Source: Cyanosarcina radialis HA8281-LM2 (GTDB lineage Bacteria > Cyanobacteriota > Cyanobacteriia > Cyanobacteriales > CCAP-1448). Taken from it: a DNA stretch of 64,000 bases. The notes below the pieces were generated by a model. That model made no database searches. It was not told the origin of the DNA and saw nothing but the letters and a program-made list of their open reading frames with translations. The position numbers and the translations under genes were made by a program. Location: the NCBI GenBank assembly GCA_019359615.1, contig JAHHHA010000002.1, positions 1 through 64,000 of the forward strand, in the 5' to 3' direction. How positions within the stretch are numbered: the stretch's first letter is position 1; each line of letters opens with the position of its first letter. Positions 25,570 to 34,026 of this stretch are shown here, piece after piece.

Positions 25570-25905
25570 ATGATTAACCAGATTAGCGTTGAAGAGCTAG
25601 CTACCCGTCTGGCCGATGCTTCAGAAGGCTGGCAATTGGTCGATGTCAGAGAACCACAAGAGGTAGAGATCGCCAGTCTTCCAGGTTTTGCCAATCTCCC
25701 CTTAAGCCAGTTCGATCGATGGTCTGACAACATCCGCGATCGCCTCGATCCTGACGCTGAAACCATAGTCTTATGTCACCACGGCATTCGATCGGCTCAG
25801 ATGTGCCAATGGCTCGTTTCTCAGGGGTTTACCGATGTCAAAAATGTTTCTGGTGGCATTGATGCCTACTCTACACTAGTGGATCGATCGATTCCTCAGT
25901 ATTAA
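25570..25905 (+). CDS. single-domain rhodanese (sulfurtransferase)
   Basis: A 111-residue rhodanese domain. The substrate loop is CHHGIRS with catalytic Cys69, preceded by ETIVL; VDVREPQEVEIASLPGFANLPLSQF is the conserved N-terminal half. It is cytoplasmic: no signal peptide. Such enzymes move sulfane sulfur through a Cys persulfide. It is divergent from the ArsR regulator at 24941-25309, whose promoter region it shares. Substrate and acceptor are not indicated. Confidence 0.92.
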   Translation: MINQISVEELATRLADASEGWQLVDVREPQEVEIASLPGFANLPLSQFDRWSDNIRDRLDPDAETIVLCHHGIRSAQMCQWLVSQGFTDVKNVSGGIDAYSTLVDRSIPQY

Positions 25906-26004
25906 ATTGTCGAACCGAAAACTGTTATATGCAAAATAACTTAACAAAACACTAGGCCGATCGAGTTGTAAAGTAGAGCTAAATAATCAATGGGATAAAC
26001 ACTT

Positions 26005-26205
26005 ATGGTTCAACGTGGTTCAAAAGTGCGCATTCTTCGCAAAGAATCCTACTGGTATCGGGATGTCGGCACAGTAGCTTCTGTCGATCAAAGTGGGATT
26101 AAATACCCCGTGATTGTCCGCTTTGACAAACTCAATTATGCTGGCGTAAACACCAACAACTTTGCTGAAAGCGAATTGCAAGAGGTGGAAACAGCTAAGA
26201 AGTAA
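26005..26205 (+). CDS. psaE: photosystem I reaction centre subunit IV (PsaE)
   Basis: A 66-residue SH3-like protein beginning [28 protein letters not shown] and holding [21 protein letters not shown], a full-length match to PsaE. It sits on the stromal face of photosystem I, helps ferredoxin and flavodoxin docking and supports cyclic electron flow. The gene follows rhodanese by 99 bp and is followed at 10 bp by fpg, which may be read from the same promoter. It is the clearest marker that the organism is an oxygenic phototroph. Confidence 0.98.
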   Translation: MVQRGSKVRILRKESYWYRDVGTVASVDQSGIKYPVIVRFDKLNYAGVNTNNFAESELQEVETAKK

Positions 26206-26215
26206 GGGATAAATC

Positions 26216-27106
26216 GTGCCAGAACTCCCTGAAGTTGAAACAATCCGCCAAGGTCTAAATCAAACGACCTTGGCCAGAGAAATTAGGGGTGGAGATGTGT
26301 TGCTCGATCGCACCATTGCCCACCCTCTTTTTGTCGGCGAATTTTTAGCTGGGGTAAAAGGAACGACGATTGCTAGCTGGCATCGTCGAGGGAAATATTT
26401 GCTAGCAGAACTGAAGCGATCGCCAAATCGTCCCGCTGGCTGGCTGGGAGTCCACTTGCGAATGACCGGGCAATTGCTGTGGCTGGAGAGAGACGGAGAG
26501 AGGGAGAGGGGGAGAGGGGGAGAGGGGGAGAAAGAGGGTGAATTACACAAGCATACGCGGGTCAGGTTGTTTTTTGCTGGGAACCGCGAACTGCGTTTTG
26601 TCGATCAGCGCACCTTTGGGAAAATGTGGTGGGTACCACCGGAAACTTTACCGGAAAGCGCGATCGCCGGATTGAAAAAACTCGGACCGGAACCATTTTC
26701 AGATGATTTTCAGGTTGAATACTTAGCCAAACAATTGCAATATCGTCGCCGTCCGATCAAAAATGCGTTGCTAGATCAGGCGATCGTGGCTGGTATCGGC
26801 AATATCTATGCTGACGAAGCCTTATTCATTAGTCGCATCCATCCAGAAACTCTTTGTAGCGACTTAAAATTAGACCGAGTTACTCGCCTGAAAGCAGCAA
26901 TTCAACAAGTCTTGCAAACCGCGATCGAAGCTGGTGGCACTACGTTCAGCAACTTCTTGAACGTCGAAGGCGTTAACGGTAACTATGGAGGTGTGGCTTG
27001 GGTATACAACCGCACTGGCCAACCCTGTCGCGTCTGCGGTACGCCCATACAACGACTCAAATTGGCTGGGCGCTCTGCTCACTTTTGCCCCCAATGTCAA
27101 AAGTAA
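26216..27106 (+). CDS. mutM: formamidopyrimidine-DNA glycosylase (Fpg/MutM)
   Basis: A 296-residue glycosylase/AP lyase that removes 8-oxoguanine and formamidopyrimidines. After the initiator (GTG codon) comes PELPEVETIRQ with catalytic Pro and Glu; the Lys of RRGKYLL, the H2TH region and the C-terminal zinc finger CRVCGTPIQRL...FCPQCQK are all present. An insert of about 18 residues rich in Arg, Gly and Glu (near 90-108, bases 26486-26540) is coded by a GAGAGGGG tandem repeat like those in intergenic DNA. It falls in a loop after LRMTGQLLWLE and should be tolerated. It begins 10 bp after psaE. Confidence 0.95.
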   Translation: MPELPEVETIRQGLNQTTLAREIRGGDVLLDRTIAHPLFVGEFLAGVKGTTIASWHRRGKYLLAELKRSPNRPAGWLGVHLRMTGQLLWLERDGERERGRGGEGEKEGELHKHTRVRLFFAGNRELRFVDQRTFGKMWWVPPETLPESAIAGLKKLGPEPFSDDFQVEYLAKQLQYRRRPIKNALLDQAIVAGIGNIYADEALFISRIHPETLCSDLKLDRVTRLKAAIQQVLQTAIEAGGTTFSNFLNVEGVNGNYGGVAWVYNRTGQPCRVCGTPIQRLKLAGRSAHFCPQCQK

Positions 27107-27201
27107 TGGTAGCAATAGTTTTTGCCACATTGACAAATCGATCGCAAGCAGAACGCTGGCACTAAAAAAATTATCGAAACAATCAGGTCTAAAATCTCCC
27201 C

Positions 27202-27312
27202 TTTATGGAAGTTAAAAAAATAATTAGGTAATTCTTGTGGGATAGCCCTCTGGGCTGTCCCAGTCAAAGGGCTATCCCACAATTACCGGATTTAATTCTT
27301 AACCTTCATTAA
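27202..27312. repeat. MITE-like element R2, copy b (inverted)
   Basis: Inverted full-length copy of the element at 7733-7840, from TTTATGGAAGTTAAAAAAAT to TTAACCTTCATTAA, with an extra partial core (CAGTCAAAGGGCTATCCCACA). It lies between convergent fpg and methyltransferase genes and is followed by a tandem ACTCCTG repeat at about 27359-27383. Confidence 0.75.
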
Positions 27313-27416
27313 GGGGAAAAGTTTTGGGAGTGGGGCATAAATCCCCTCCTGCAAAAACATACTCCTGACTCCTGACTCCTGACTTCGTTAAGACCGCTCG
27401 ATCGAATTCGATCTGA

Positions 27417-28445
27417 TTACTTATAGGCAATTGCAGCGCTACAAGGTCCGGCTAAATGTAAGACTTCATAACGTCTAAAACCTGCTTCTCGACACCAACC
27501 CCAAAAATCGGCTCCGGTAAAATCAAACGCTTTGCCAAACTCGATGAGCATATTGAGCGACATCAGCAAACCAAAGGCATTTTCCCGACGAGCATCATCG
27601 ATTAAATTTTCAATGGCAATAAAAGCACCATTTTCTGGTAGTGCTTCGTAAGCCAGACGGATAAGATGCTTCTTGTTCTCTAGATTCCAATCGTGCAAAA
27701 TCATTCCCATGGCGATCGCATCGGCTTTGGGCAGTGAATCGGTGAAGAAGTCTCCAGATATGACTCGAATGCGATCGCTTAATCCTGCTTTCTCGATCGA
27801 CTTTTTGGCAATGGTTTCTACTTGAGGCAAATCGAAAGTCAGGCATTGCAGATGCGGATTTTGTTTGGCAACCAGGATAGAAAGCAAACCCGAAGCGCCA
27901 CCAACATCGCAAAATGTTGCATATTTAGACAAGTCAAATTTTTCGGCAAAAGCTTGAAAGTTGCCGCAAGAAATCCCCGACATGGCATCGATAAATTGTT
28001 CCAGTCGGGGGATGTCTTCATATAGCGTTTCAAACACGGACTTTTGGCTGTGTTTGATTTCATTTTGAGGTTTTCCGGTTTTGAGGGCTGGTTCGAGATC
28101 GCTCCAGAATTTGAATAGGCGATCGTTGGCCATTTCCAGAATGCCACCGATGTAATTGGGGTCGTGCTGGTTCAAATACTGCGCCGTTGCTTCCGTATTC
28201 CGATAGCGCCCGCCAGGGCCATCTCCGTCTCTATACAAGAACCCCAGGGCTACTAAGGCATCAAAAAAATCAAAAATCCCACGGGGATGAATATCGATCG
28301 CTTTCCCCAATTCTTCGCCAGTTAGAGATCGATCGCCTAGTTTGGTAAAGACTCCCATCTTCACCGCTGTCAGCAGCACCTTAGATGCCCAAAAGCCAAA
28401 TCCCACTTCCAGAATACGTGACGGGTCAGGCGCTATACTCATCAC
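27417..28445 (-). CDS. SAM-dependent O-methyltransferase (Methyltransf_2 family)
   Basis: A 342-residue enzyme with an N-terminal winged-helix dimerisation domain (SKVLLTAVKMGVFTKLG...GKAIDIHPRGIFDFFDALVALGFLYR) and a Rossmann methyltransferase domain with the SAM loop FCDVGGASGLLSILVAK and the post-II block ISGDFFTDSLPKADAIAMGMILHDW, where the His of HDW is the usual catalytic base. Family members methylate small phenols or hydroxy-indoles and polyketides. The neighbouring RidA gene (same strand, 114 bp upstream) gives no substrate. Its name cannot be narrowed from sequence. Confidence 0.88.
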   Translation of the reverse strand: MMSIAPDPSRILEVGFGFWASKVLLTAVKMGVFTKLGDRSLTGEELGKAIDIHPRGIFDFFDALVALGFLYRDGDGPGGRYRNTEATAQYLNQHDPNYIGGILEMANDRLFKFWSDLEPALKTGKPQNEIKHSQKSVFETLYEDIPRLEQFIDAMSGISCGNFQAFAEKFDLSKYATFCDVGGASGLLSILVAKQNPHLQCLTFDLPQVETIAKKSIEKAGLSDRIRVISGDFFTDSLPKADAIAMGMILHDWNLENKKHLIRLAYEALPENGAFIAIENLIDDARRENAFGLLMSLNMLIEFGKAFDFTGADFWGWCREAGFRRYEVLHLAGPCSAAIAYK

Positions 28446-28559
28446 CTACATCCTTATCGCATGACAATAAAAGATTACTTCTAGAAATGGAACTAAGGTA
28501 GATAGCGCCAAAAAAATTAACCATTTAGCCTTAAGTACGAACTCTCGTCCGCCTTAAAT

Positions 28560-28958
28560 CTACAAATCGCTGGTGGAAATAACGGCATCGGCTTCAATTT
28601 CTACCAGAATTTCGGGAGAAATCAAGCGACTGACTTCTACCATCGATGTGGCTGGGCGAATTGCCCCAAAAAACTCGCCATGGGCCTTACCGACTTTTTC
28701 CCAATCGTCGATATTGGTGACATAAATCCGCGTCCGCACGACATCTGATAAGCTAGCGCCCGCTGATTTGAGAGCGGTTTCAATATTGGCGATTGCCCGC
28801 ACTGTTTGAGCGTATACATCTCCTTTCCCTACAACTTTACCGGCCTCATCAGTCGCCGTCGTGCCAGAAACATAAATCGAGTTACCGAGCCGAACTGCTC
28901 GCGAGTACCCAACTATTGGTTCCCAAGAAGTGCCGCTGGCGATATTTTGTCTTTGCAC
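28560..28958 (-). CDS. RidA/YjgF-family protein
   Basis: A 132-residue Rid protein: [44 protein letters not shown] and the C-terminal [11 protein letters not shown]. The Arg in VRTRIYV is the residue that binds the 2-imino acid carboxylate in active RidA enzymes, and the terminal Glu is also present. The family deaminates reactive enamines/imines; some Rid subgroups have other roles. It is likely cytosolic and trimeric. It is read toward the methyltransferase gene. Confidence 0.85.
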   Translation of the reverse strand: MQRQNIASGTSWEPIVGYSRAVRLGNSIYVSGTTATDEAGKVVGKGDVYAQTVRAIANIETALKSAGASLSDVVRTRIYVTNIDDWEKVGKAHGEFFGAIRPATSMVEVSRLISPEILVEIEADAVISTSDL

Positions 28959-29119
28959 GTTTTCTCTCCTAACTTATAGACTCCATTCGATAACCAGAGC
29001 CAATCCCAACTCTAGATTTTCTATCCTCCCCTGCCTCCCCTGCCTCCCTCCCTTCTCCCTCTTCCTCCTCACCCCCTCCCATCTCTTGCATAATGGAGAA
29101 AGAGTGGAATCCTTGTTTT

Positions 29120-29983
29120 ATGTTGCGTAAATTAACAGTTCTTTTCATGTCCGTGGTCTTGTGTTTGACCACGCTTAGTTGTGGAAGCCCATCTACAACC
29201 CAGTCTCAAAATCAAAATCGAGACTTCCAATCTACTTCTACTCAAGCTCCTTTAAGTGCAGGTAAATATCCCGTACAGCAAGCAACTTATGACGATGCCA
29301 ATGGGGAATACACGTTAATGCTGCTTAACACCCCACCAGGTACTCCTTCTACTTACCGGACTACCAATCTGCGGATGGCTCGGTTAACTGAAGCAGAAAT
29401 TGCTGCGGGCGAAAAGACTTATCTTCAGGTTGAGAACAACCAAGCAGATATGCACCTGAGTGAAGACTTCAAGATCGAATACGTCCACAACGTAGTGGAA
29501 AACCAGACTAATCCGCAAACCGGCCAGCAGGAAACGGTGATAGTTCGTCGAGAATCTAACTTCTGGAGTCCATTTTTTGGCGCTCTGGCAGGTCAGGCTT
29601 TAGGCAGCCTGCTGTTTACTCCTCAATACTACGTCCCACCAGTCTATCGACCGGGCGTGGCGCTACAAGGTTATGGTGGATACGGCAGTAATTACAACCA
29701 AGCGGTCGAGCGATATCAAACTCGCTATAAAGCGCCACCAGCAGCCGTGAGAAACCGTACTGCTTTCCGTTCTACTGGCCGCTTGAGATCGACGACTTCA
29801 AACCAGCCTAGAATTAATCGTCGGACGCAAAATGGCAGCCGCGCTCCTGGTTCCGGTTTTGGTGCTAGCGATCTAAATCGCTCTAATAGATCGACTACCA
29901 GACGATCGCCCGGTTCGAGCTTTGGCAGCGGGGGACGATCGCGTACTCCTTCTCGTTCTTTTGGTTCTCGGCGGCGACGCTAG
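29120..29983 (+). CDS. putative lipoprotein with Arg/Ser/Gly-rich tail
   Basis: About 287 residues from the ATG at 29120, picked because it opens a signal peptide (MLRKLTVLFMSVVLCLTTLSC) with a Cys at its end that may be lipidated, although the lipobox is imperfect; an ATG 27 bases upstream is in frame. The middle part is conserved-looking (YDDANGEYTLMLLNTPPGTPSTYRTTNLRMARL), then SNFWSPFFGALAGQALGSLLF and a Tyr/Gly stretch. The last 80 residues are strongly basic and Ser/Gly-rich, ending RSFGSRRRR, and might bind polyanions or membranes. No named family is recognised. Confidence 0.7.
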   Translation: MLRKLTVLFMSVVLCLTTLSCGSPSTTQSQNQNRDFQSTSTQAPLSAGKYPVQQATYDDANGEYTLMLLNTPPGTPSTYRTTNLRMARLTEAEIAAGEKTYLQVENNQADMHLSEDFKIEYVHNVVENQTNPQTGQQETVIVRRESNFWSPFFGALAGQALGSLLFTPQYYVPPVYRPGVALQGYGGYGSNYNQAVERYQTRYKAPPAAVRNRTAFRSTGRLRSTTSNQPRINRRTQNGSRAPGSGFGASDLNRSNRSTTRRSPGSSFGSGGRSRTPSRSFGSRRRR

Positions 29984-30017
29984 AATTGCTCAGCCGAAGT
30001 TGAGATAAAGATAGTTT

Positions 30018-30043
30018 AGGGCAAGCGATCGCTTGCCCTTTTC
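30018..30043 (+). terminator. intrinsic terminator
   Basis: A perfect 22-bp palindrome AGGGCAAGCGATCGCTTGCCCT followed at once by TTTCTT, 34 bases after the stop codon of the lipoprotein gene. A HIP1 octamer forms the apex. Confidence 0.75.
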
Positions 30044-30176
30044 TTATTAGACCTACAGGGGCGATGTCGATCCCATGAAAGCTTTTTAGAGGTAACACAT
30101 CCTGGGTAGGGGCGCAATGCATTGCGCCCCTACAGGTAATTTGCGTGTAGCAGGTATGCCAGCAAAATGTTATGAG

Positions 30177-30842
30177 TTACCACTTCTTACATTTCTTGGG
30201 AAAGGGAACGCCCAAGCTTTGGCAAAAGTCTTGCTGGACTTTGCGAGTTAAGCGATGAGAAACTTGGCGGACGATTTGAGCTAAAAGCTTATCGCCTGTG
30301 GTTTGAATTACTTTCTTGGGCAACTTGCGAATAAATTTCGGGAAGTGCATATCTACAATCAGATCGAGTTGCCACTGAATTTTAGTCATTACCCCCGATC
30401 CATTATCTACCTCGGTTTCTACCAACTCTAAAGCCGCATTAAAATCGACCTCATAGCCTGGAGCCACGTAGTCTGGGATCGATACAGTTTTGATCCGATA
30501 CACGCTTTGCTCTTGGGGAAGTAGTTCTAAGCCGACTTTGGGTTCGACTTCATGACCGAAAGCACCATAGCGCCCGACGCTTAAGGCATAACTGTTACTG
30601 CCCAAAGACTCTACTTTCATCGGGTGAGCCGAGCGGCAGAACCACTCCTGGTGGTCATCGAGATATTTTTGGACGGCGATCGCGTCGGCATACATTTCCA
30701 TACAGTCTTGAAAGCGACCGTGGAAACGCATCGGCTCGGCACGATCCGGCATTTCAGCAACCGCATCCTCTACATCTCTGCCAGTCGAAGCCGAACAAAA
30801 CATGGCTTCCATGGGTTGATTTTGAATGAATGGCGATTGCAT
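30177..30842 (-). CDS. DUF1997 family protein
   Basis: A 221-residue protein matching the DUF1997 family of cyanobacteria and plastids, which resembles START/SRPBCC lipid-binding folds: FHGRFQDCMEMYADAIAVQKYLDDHQEWFCRSAHPMKVESLG, then IPDYVAPGYEVDFNAALEL and WQLDLIVDMHFPKFIRKLPKK. No signal peptide or membrane helix. The biochemical role of the family is not established; a lipid or pigment-related role in photosynthetic membranes has been thought likely from its distribution. It is a single gene with 237 bp of upstream DNA shared with the divergent SDR gene. Confidence 0.8.
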   Translation of the reverse strand: MQSPFIQNQPMEAMFCSASTGRDVEDAVAEMPDRAEPMRFHGRFQDCMEMYADAIAVQKYLDDHQEWFCRSAHPMKVESLGSNSYALSVGRYGAFGHEVEPKVGLELLPQEQSVYRIKTVSIPDYVAPGYEVDFNAALELVETEVDNGSGVMTKIQWQLDLIVDMHFPKFIRKLPKKVIQTTGDKLLAQIVRQVSHRLTRKVQQDFCQSLGVPFPKKCKKW

Positions 30843-31079
30843 TACCTGCCCTCCTCAGTTTAAATAGCTGTTTAAAGTTAATAAGTATCTATACCTGGGG
30901 ATAAATATGGCTCCCCTGTTAAGTTCATACAATGGGAAAAAAGGAGATTCCGGTTAAGTGGAAATCTATCTTTTGTTCTTCATCAGCATAGCTTGCCAAA
31001 CTCAAGGTCAACTACAGGTAATTTACTGAGATTATCGATCGCCGTCCTCATTAATTTTGCGTAATTTACGGAGCCAGTC

Positions 31080-31739
31080 ATGAAAGCATTTGTTGCCGGA
31101 GCTACAGGTCAAACAGGCCGTCGCATCGTGGGAGAGTTAGTCAAACGTCAGATTCCTGTCCGGGCCTTAGTGCGGAACTTGGAAACCGCCAAACAGATTT
31201 TGCCGCCAGAAGCCGAACTAGTCGTGGGCGACGTTTTGCAGCCAGAAAGCATAGAAAGCGCGATCGGCGATAGCACGGTTTTATTATGCGCTACCGGAGC
31301 GGCTCCCACTTTCGATTTTACGGCTCCCTATCGAACCGATTACCAAGGCACGAAAAATCTAGTCGATGCGTCCAAGGTTAAAGGAATCGAGCATTTTGTC
31401 TTTGTATCTTCTCTATGTACTTCTCAGCTATTCCATCCGCTCAACTTGTTCTGGCTGATTTTAGTCTGGAAGAAAAAAGCGGAGGAGTATTTGCAAGCGA
31501 GTGGCTTGACTTACACGATCGTTCGCCCTGGTGGTTTAAAAAACGAAGACAACCAAGAAGCGATCGTAATGTCGGCGGCTGACACCCTCTCGGATGGCAG
31601 CATTCCTCGTCAGAAAGTAGCACAGGTTTGCGTCGAGTCGCTATTTCAACCAGCAGCTAAAAACAAAGTGGTCGAGATCGTGACTAAAGCCGAAACTGTA
31701 AATCGAAGCTGGGAAGAGTTGTTTGCTAGCGTCCCCTGA
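31080..31739 (+). CDS. NAD(P)-binding SDR family protein (atypical, NmrA/Ycf39-like)
   Basis: A 219-residue Rossmann protein beginning MKAFVAGATGQTGRRIVGELVKR, the atypical-SDR glycine motif GATGxTG. VSSLCTSQ replaces the usual active-site Ser region, and the YxxxK of classical SDRs is not obvious; KKKAEEYLQASGLTYTIVRPGGL is typical of the divergent, plastid-type members (Tic62/Ycf39 relatives). A role in photosystem assembly, redox sensing or quinone reduction is known for some relatives, but no specific activity is shown here. The lysozyme gene follows after 35 bp and may be co-transcribed. Confidence 0.85.
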   Translation: MKAFVAGATGQTGRRIVGELVKRQIPVRALVRNLETAKQILPPEAELVVGDVLQPESIESAIGDSTVLLCATGAAPTFDFTAPYRTDYQGTKNLVDASKVKGIEHFVFVSSLCTSQLFHPLNLFWLILVWKKKAEEYLQASGLTYTIVRPGGLKNEDNQEAIVMSAADTLSDGSIPRQKVAQVCVESLFQPAAKNKVVEIVTKAETVNRSWEELFASVP

Positions 31740-31774
31740 CCGATTCCCCTTTAGCCGTGTAAGGATCTTGTCCC

Positions 31775-32479
31775 GTGAAAGTGAGTTTATCGAGTGCAAT
31801 CGCTAATTCCCAACTTGAATCTCGACATCAGATGGTCAACCGCAGAGCCATGCAAAAAGGATTTACTGGAATTGTAGCGATCGCTGGGCTGACGTACTTG
31901 CTGTTAATTTCCCAAGCGGCTTATAGAAAACACCTCTTATCGGAAGATCCTACCGGGATGTATGGCACGCAAGCCCTGGTAATGAAAGGAGGCGATCCTT
32001 ACGTGCGAGCGCTGATGCGAACCATCTCGGCCAGCGAAGCCAACGATCGCCAGCCCTATAACATTATCTACGGGGGAGAACGAGTATCCGATCTCAGCCA
32101 GCATCCCGCTCGCTGCGTGACGATTACCGCCGGGCCCAACCGAGGGAACTGCTCGACAGCGGCAGGAAGGTATCAATTCTTAAATCGGACGTGGGCGGAA
32201 AAGTCCAAACGCTATCACCCGCAAATGTCAGATGCGAGCTTGAGTTTTGCCCCCCAATACCAGGATGCGGTGATTTATGCTTGGTTGAGCGATCCTCAAG
32301 CGTGGCGCGGGGAAGACATTCCAGCTTTGCTCAGACAAGGCGAACTCGATCGAGTGTTGCGGTTGCTCTCTCCCACCTGGACGAGTTTGGGTTACGGCAT
32401 TGAAACCAATTCCATGAGCGGAAAATTACCCAGAATTTATCAGCGAGTGTTGCATGAAGAATTGCAAATGGCCAGTTAG
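31775..32479 (+). CDS. membrane-anchored lambda-type lysozyme (GH24/GH104 fold)
   Basis: A 234-residue protein from a GTG start. A single TM helix (about 30-48) anchors it, and the rest is a phage lambda R-like transglycosylase: ISASEANDRQPYNIIYGGERVSDLSQHPAR (catalytic Glu88), AAGRYQFLNRTW, FAPQYQDAVIYAW and SPTWTSLGYG all align to lambda endolysin blocks. It would cut peptidoglycan in the periplasm. No holin, spanin or phage gene is near, so this is a chromosomal muramidase used for wall remodelling rather than lysis. It starts 35 bp after the SDR gene. Confidence 0.85.
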   Translation: MKVSLSSAIANSQLESRHQMVNRRAMQKGFTGIVAIAGLTYLLLISQAAYRKHLLSEDPTGMYGTQALVMKGGDPYVRALMRTISASEANDRQPYNIIYGGERVSDLSQHPARCVTITAGPNRGNCSTAAGRYQFLNRTWAEKSKRYHPQMSDASLSFAPQYQDAVIYAWLSDPQAWRGEDIPALLRQGELDRVLRLLSPTWTSLGYGIETNSMSGKLPRIYQRVLHEELQMAS

Positions 32480-32491
32480 GAGTTCATACAG

Positions 32492-33004
32492 TCAATCTGG
32501 TTCGGCCAAGATCGACCGCACAGTTTCAAGCGTCATAAACAGGGTCATCGGTTGTAAGGGTGATTCGACGAAGCCGCGCGACAGGTAGAACAGCTTGGCT
32601 CGATCCGAAAGAGCATGAATCAAAATGGCGAACACACCAGCATCCCTAGAGACGTTTACTGTCCTCATCATGGCATCGCGTAGCAAGGCGCTTCCCAGAC
32701 CCCGATCGTGGTAGCGTCGATCGACAGCCAGCCGACCGAGCAACAGGATGGGCAACGGATCGGGCATATTCCGCCGCATCGCCTTAGGTGCTAGCTCGTG
32801 ACCGATCGCACCAGCCGACAGGCTGTAGTAACCGATGACGACCTTGCCAGAACACAACACGAAACAACGCGAAGCACCAGTAACCTGGTTCTTGAGCGCC
32901 CGCTTTTTGAGCCACTCGTCCAGGGACGATTCACCGCTGTCAAAATCTGCCAGTTCGCAATCGGATGCTATCGGTGCAGGTGGGGTGAGATCGAGGACGG
33001 TCAT
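32492..33004 (-). CDS. GNAT acetyltransferase toxin (TacT/AtaT-like)
   Basis: About 170 residues from the ATG at 33004, which overlaps the antitoxin stop as ATGA; a start three codons upstream is possible. The acetyl-CoA loop is RRYHDRGLGSALLRDA, the core strand is LLGRLAVD and the C-terminal block is AKLFYLSRGFVESPLQPMTLFM, all typical of TacT-type toxins that acetylate the aminoacyl group of charged tRNA and stop translation. It pairs with the upstream DUF1778 antitoxin. Which tRNA is attacked cannot be read from the sequence. Confidence 0.9.
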   Translation of the reverse strand: MTVLDLTPPAPIASDCELADFDSGESSLDEWLKKRALKNQVTGASRCFVLCSGKVVIGYYSLSAGAIGHELAPKAMRRNMPDPLPILLLGRLAVDRRYHDRGLGSALLRDAMMRTVNVSRDAGVFAILIHALSDRAKLFYLSRGFVESPLQPMTLFMTLETVRSILAEPD

Positions 33005-33282
33005 TCTTCCCACGGTGCTTTCGTTTTCAGCAGTCGGCGCAGCTTGTCGGTTGGGGGTAAGGGATCGTCAAGTAACTTTTGAAATTCGGCAAAGGTACTA
33101 GCATCGACCGTAAAGAACGCTCGATCGAGCAATACCTCTTCCGCCTCACGGCAAGCCGCTTCCAGCATGAAATCCGAACGACTGCGGCCAAGTCGGTAGG
33201 CAGCTTGGTCGATCAAGTCGCGTTGCCGCGCCTTAGCACGGATATTGATGGAAACGGCTTGTCTGTCCTCTGGCTGGCGCAT
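33001..33282 (-). CDS. DUF1778 ribbon-helix-helix antitoxin (TacA-like)
   Basis: About 93 residues from the ATG at 33282, preferred over the open upstream extension because it opens the RHH motif directly: RQAVSINIRAKARQRDLIDQAAYRLGRSRSDFMLEAA. The C-terminal part (FQKLLDDPLPPTDKLRRLL) is the toxin-wrapping tail typical of DUF1778 proteins paired with GNAT toxins. Stop and toxin start overlap by four bases (ATGA). Autorepression of the pair is the usual regulation; a TTTGTATA repeat lies at about 33294 and 33318 in the promoter. Confidence 0.9.
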   Translation of the reverse strand: MRQPEDRQAVSINIRAKARQRDLIDQAAYRLGRSRSDFMLEAACREAEEVLLDRAFFTVDASTFAEFQKLLDDPLPPTDKLRRLLKTKAPWEE

Positions 33283-33495
33283 GGTAAGTCTCTTTTGTAT
33301 ACACTTTAAGTTTACATTTTTGTATAGAAGATTGCTACACAAATGGCTGTGTTGGCCTTTGGAGCCAAGCTCTAGACGGTTAGAGGCGATCTCCTCCCGG
33401 TAATAGCAACTCCCATCGGCTGTTTGGGAAACTTGACACCCTCGCCTCGCCCCTACAATTGCTTGCCCTCTTTTCCCCTTACCCTTCCCCTCTCT

Positions 33496-33894
33496 TTACT
33501 TTCGCTTCCGGGCCTTGACCTGATGCTTGGCTGGCTTTTCGCCTGGTAAAAATCGATCTAAAGCGGCTTTTAACTCCTTAATTTCCTCCTCAATATTGCC
33601 CTCTTGGGCGGCGCGAGCGATACACTCGGTTAAATGCTCGTCCAGAATGATTCGCGCTACCCTATCGATCGCGCCACGAACGGCTGCCAGTTGGATTAAT
33701 ACATCGGGGCAAGGGCTGCTCTCTGAAACCATAGTCTTAATTCCTCGGATATGCCCTTCAATGCGAGATAGCCGATTCACGATTTGTCTGAGGGATTCTT
33801 CGCTGTGAACGTGAGGGTGAGAATGTTCTGCATTTTGATGAATGTGAGTTTCTAAGGGTAAAGTTTCCTCAGCGATCGAATTTGAGACTACCAT
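33496..33894 (-). CDS. CsoR/RcnR-family metal-responsive repressor (InrS-like)
   Basis: About 132 residues from the ATG at 33894; the frame continues 38 codons upstream but that part is not family-like. After a His-rich leader (HIHQNAEHSHPHVHSEES) comes the four-helix core IVNRLSRIEGHIRGIKTMV. Metal ligands of the family are present: Cys in SSPCPDV, and His and Cys in LDEHLTECIA. The His-rich N-terminus and C-H-C pattern resemble the nickel sensor InrS of Synechocystis. It would de-repress a metal exporter on binding Ni, Co or Cu. No exporter is adjacent, so the target operon must be elsewhere. Confidence 0.85.
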   Translation of the reverse strand: MVVSNSIAEETLPLETHIHQNAEHSHPHVHSEESLRQIVNRLSRIEGHIRGIKTMVSESSPCPDVLIQLAAVRGAIDRVARIILDEHLTECIARAAQEGNIEEEIKELKAALDRFLPGEKPAKHQVKARKRK

Positions 33895-33900
33895 GCTGTT

Positions 33901-33917
33901 TGTCACGTATGTTGACA
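33901..33917. promoter_or_regulatory. inverted repeat upstream of CsoR-like gene, possible operator
   Basis: TGTCA-N7-TGACA (17 bp) lies 6 bases before the preferred ATG of the CsoR-like gene. Position and symmetry would suit autoregulation, but CsoR-family operators usually have G/C tracts, which are lacking here, so this is tentative. Confidence 0.3.
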
Positions 33918-34026
33918 GGGTTCTCAAGATCTTAGCTCGACTTCCTCCCTGCCGTGAAGGAGCGGGCATTCTCATCTCGACTCCTGCCCTACTTGCTTGG
34001 TTCTCCATAAGGGTCTTCCTGGCACA

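Noticed and set aside
31775-32479. Prophage indicated by the lambda-type lysozyme
   Set aside because: No holin, tail, capsid, integrase or terminase gene is near, and the enzyme has a membrane anchor.
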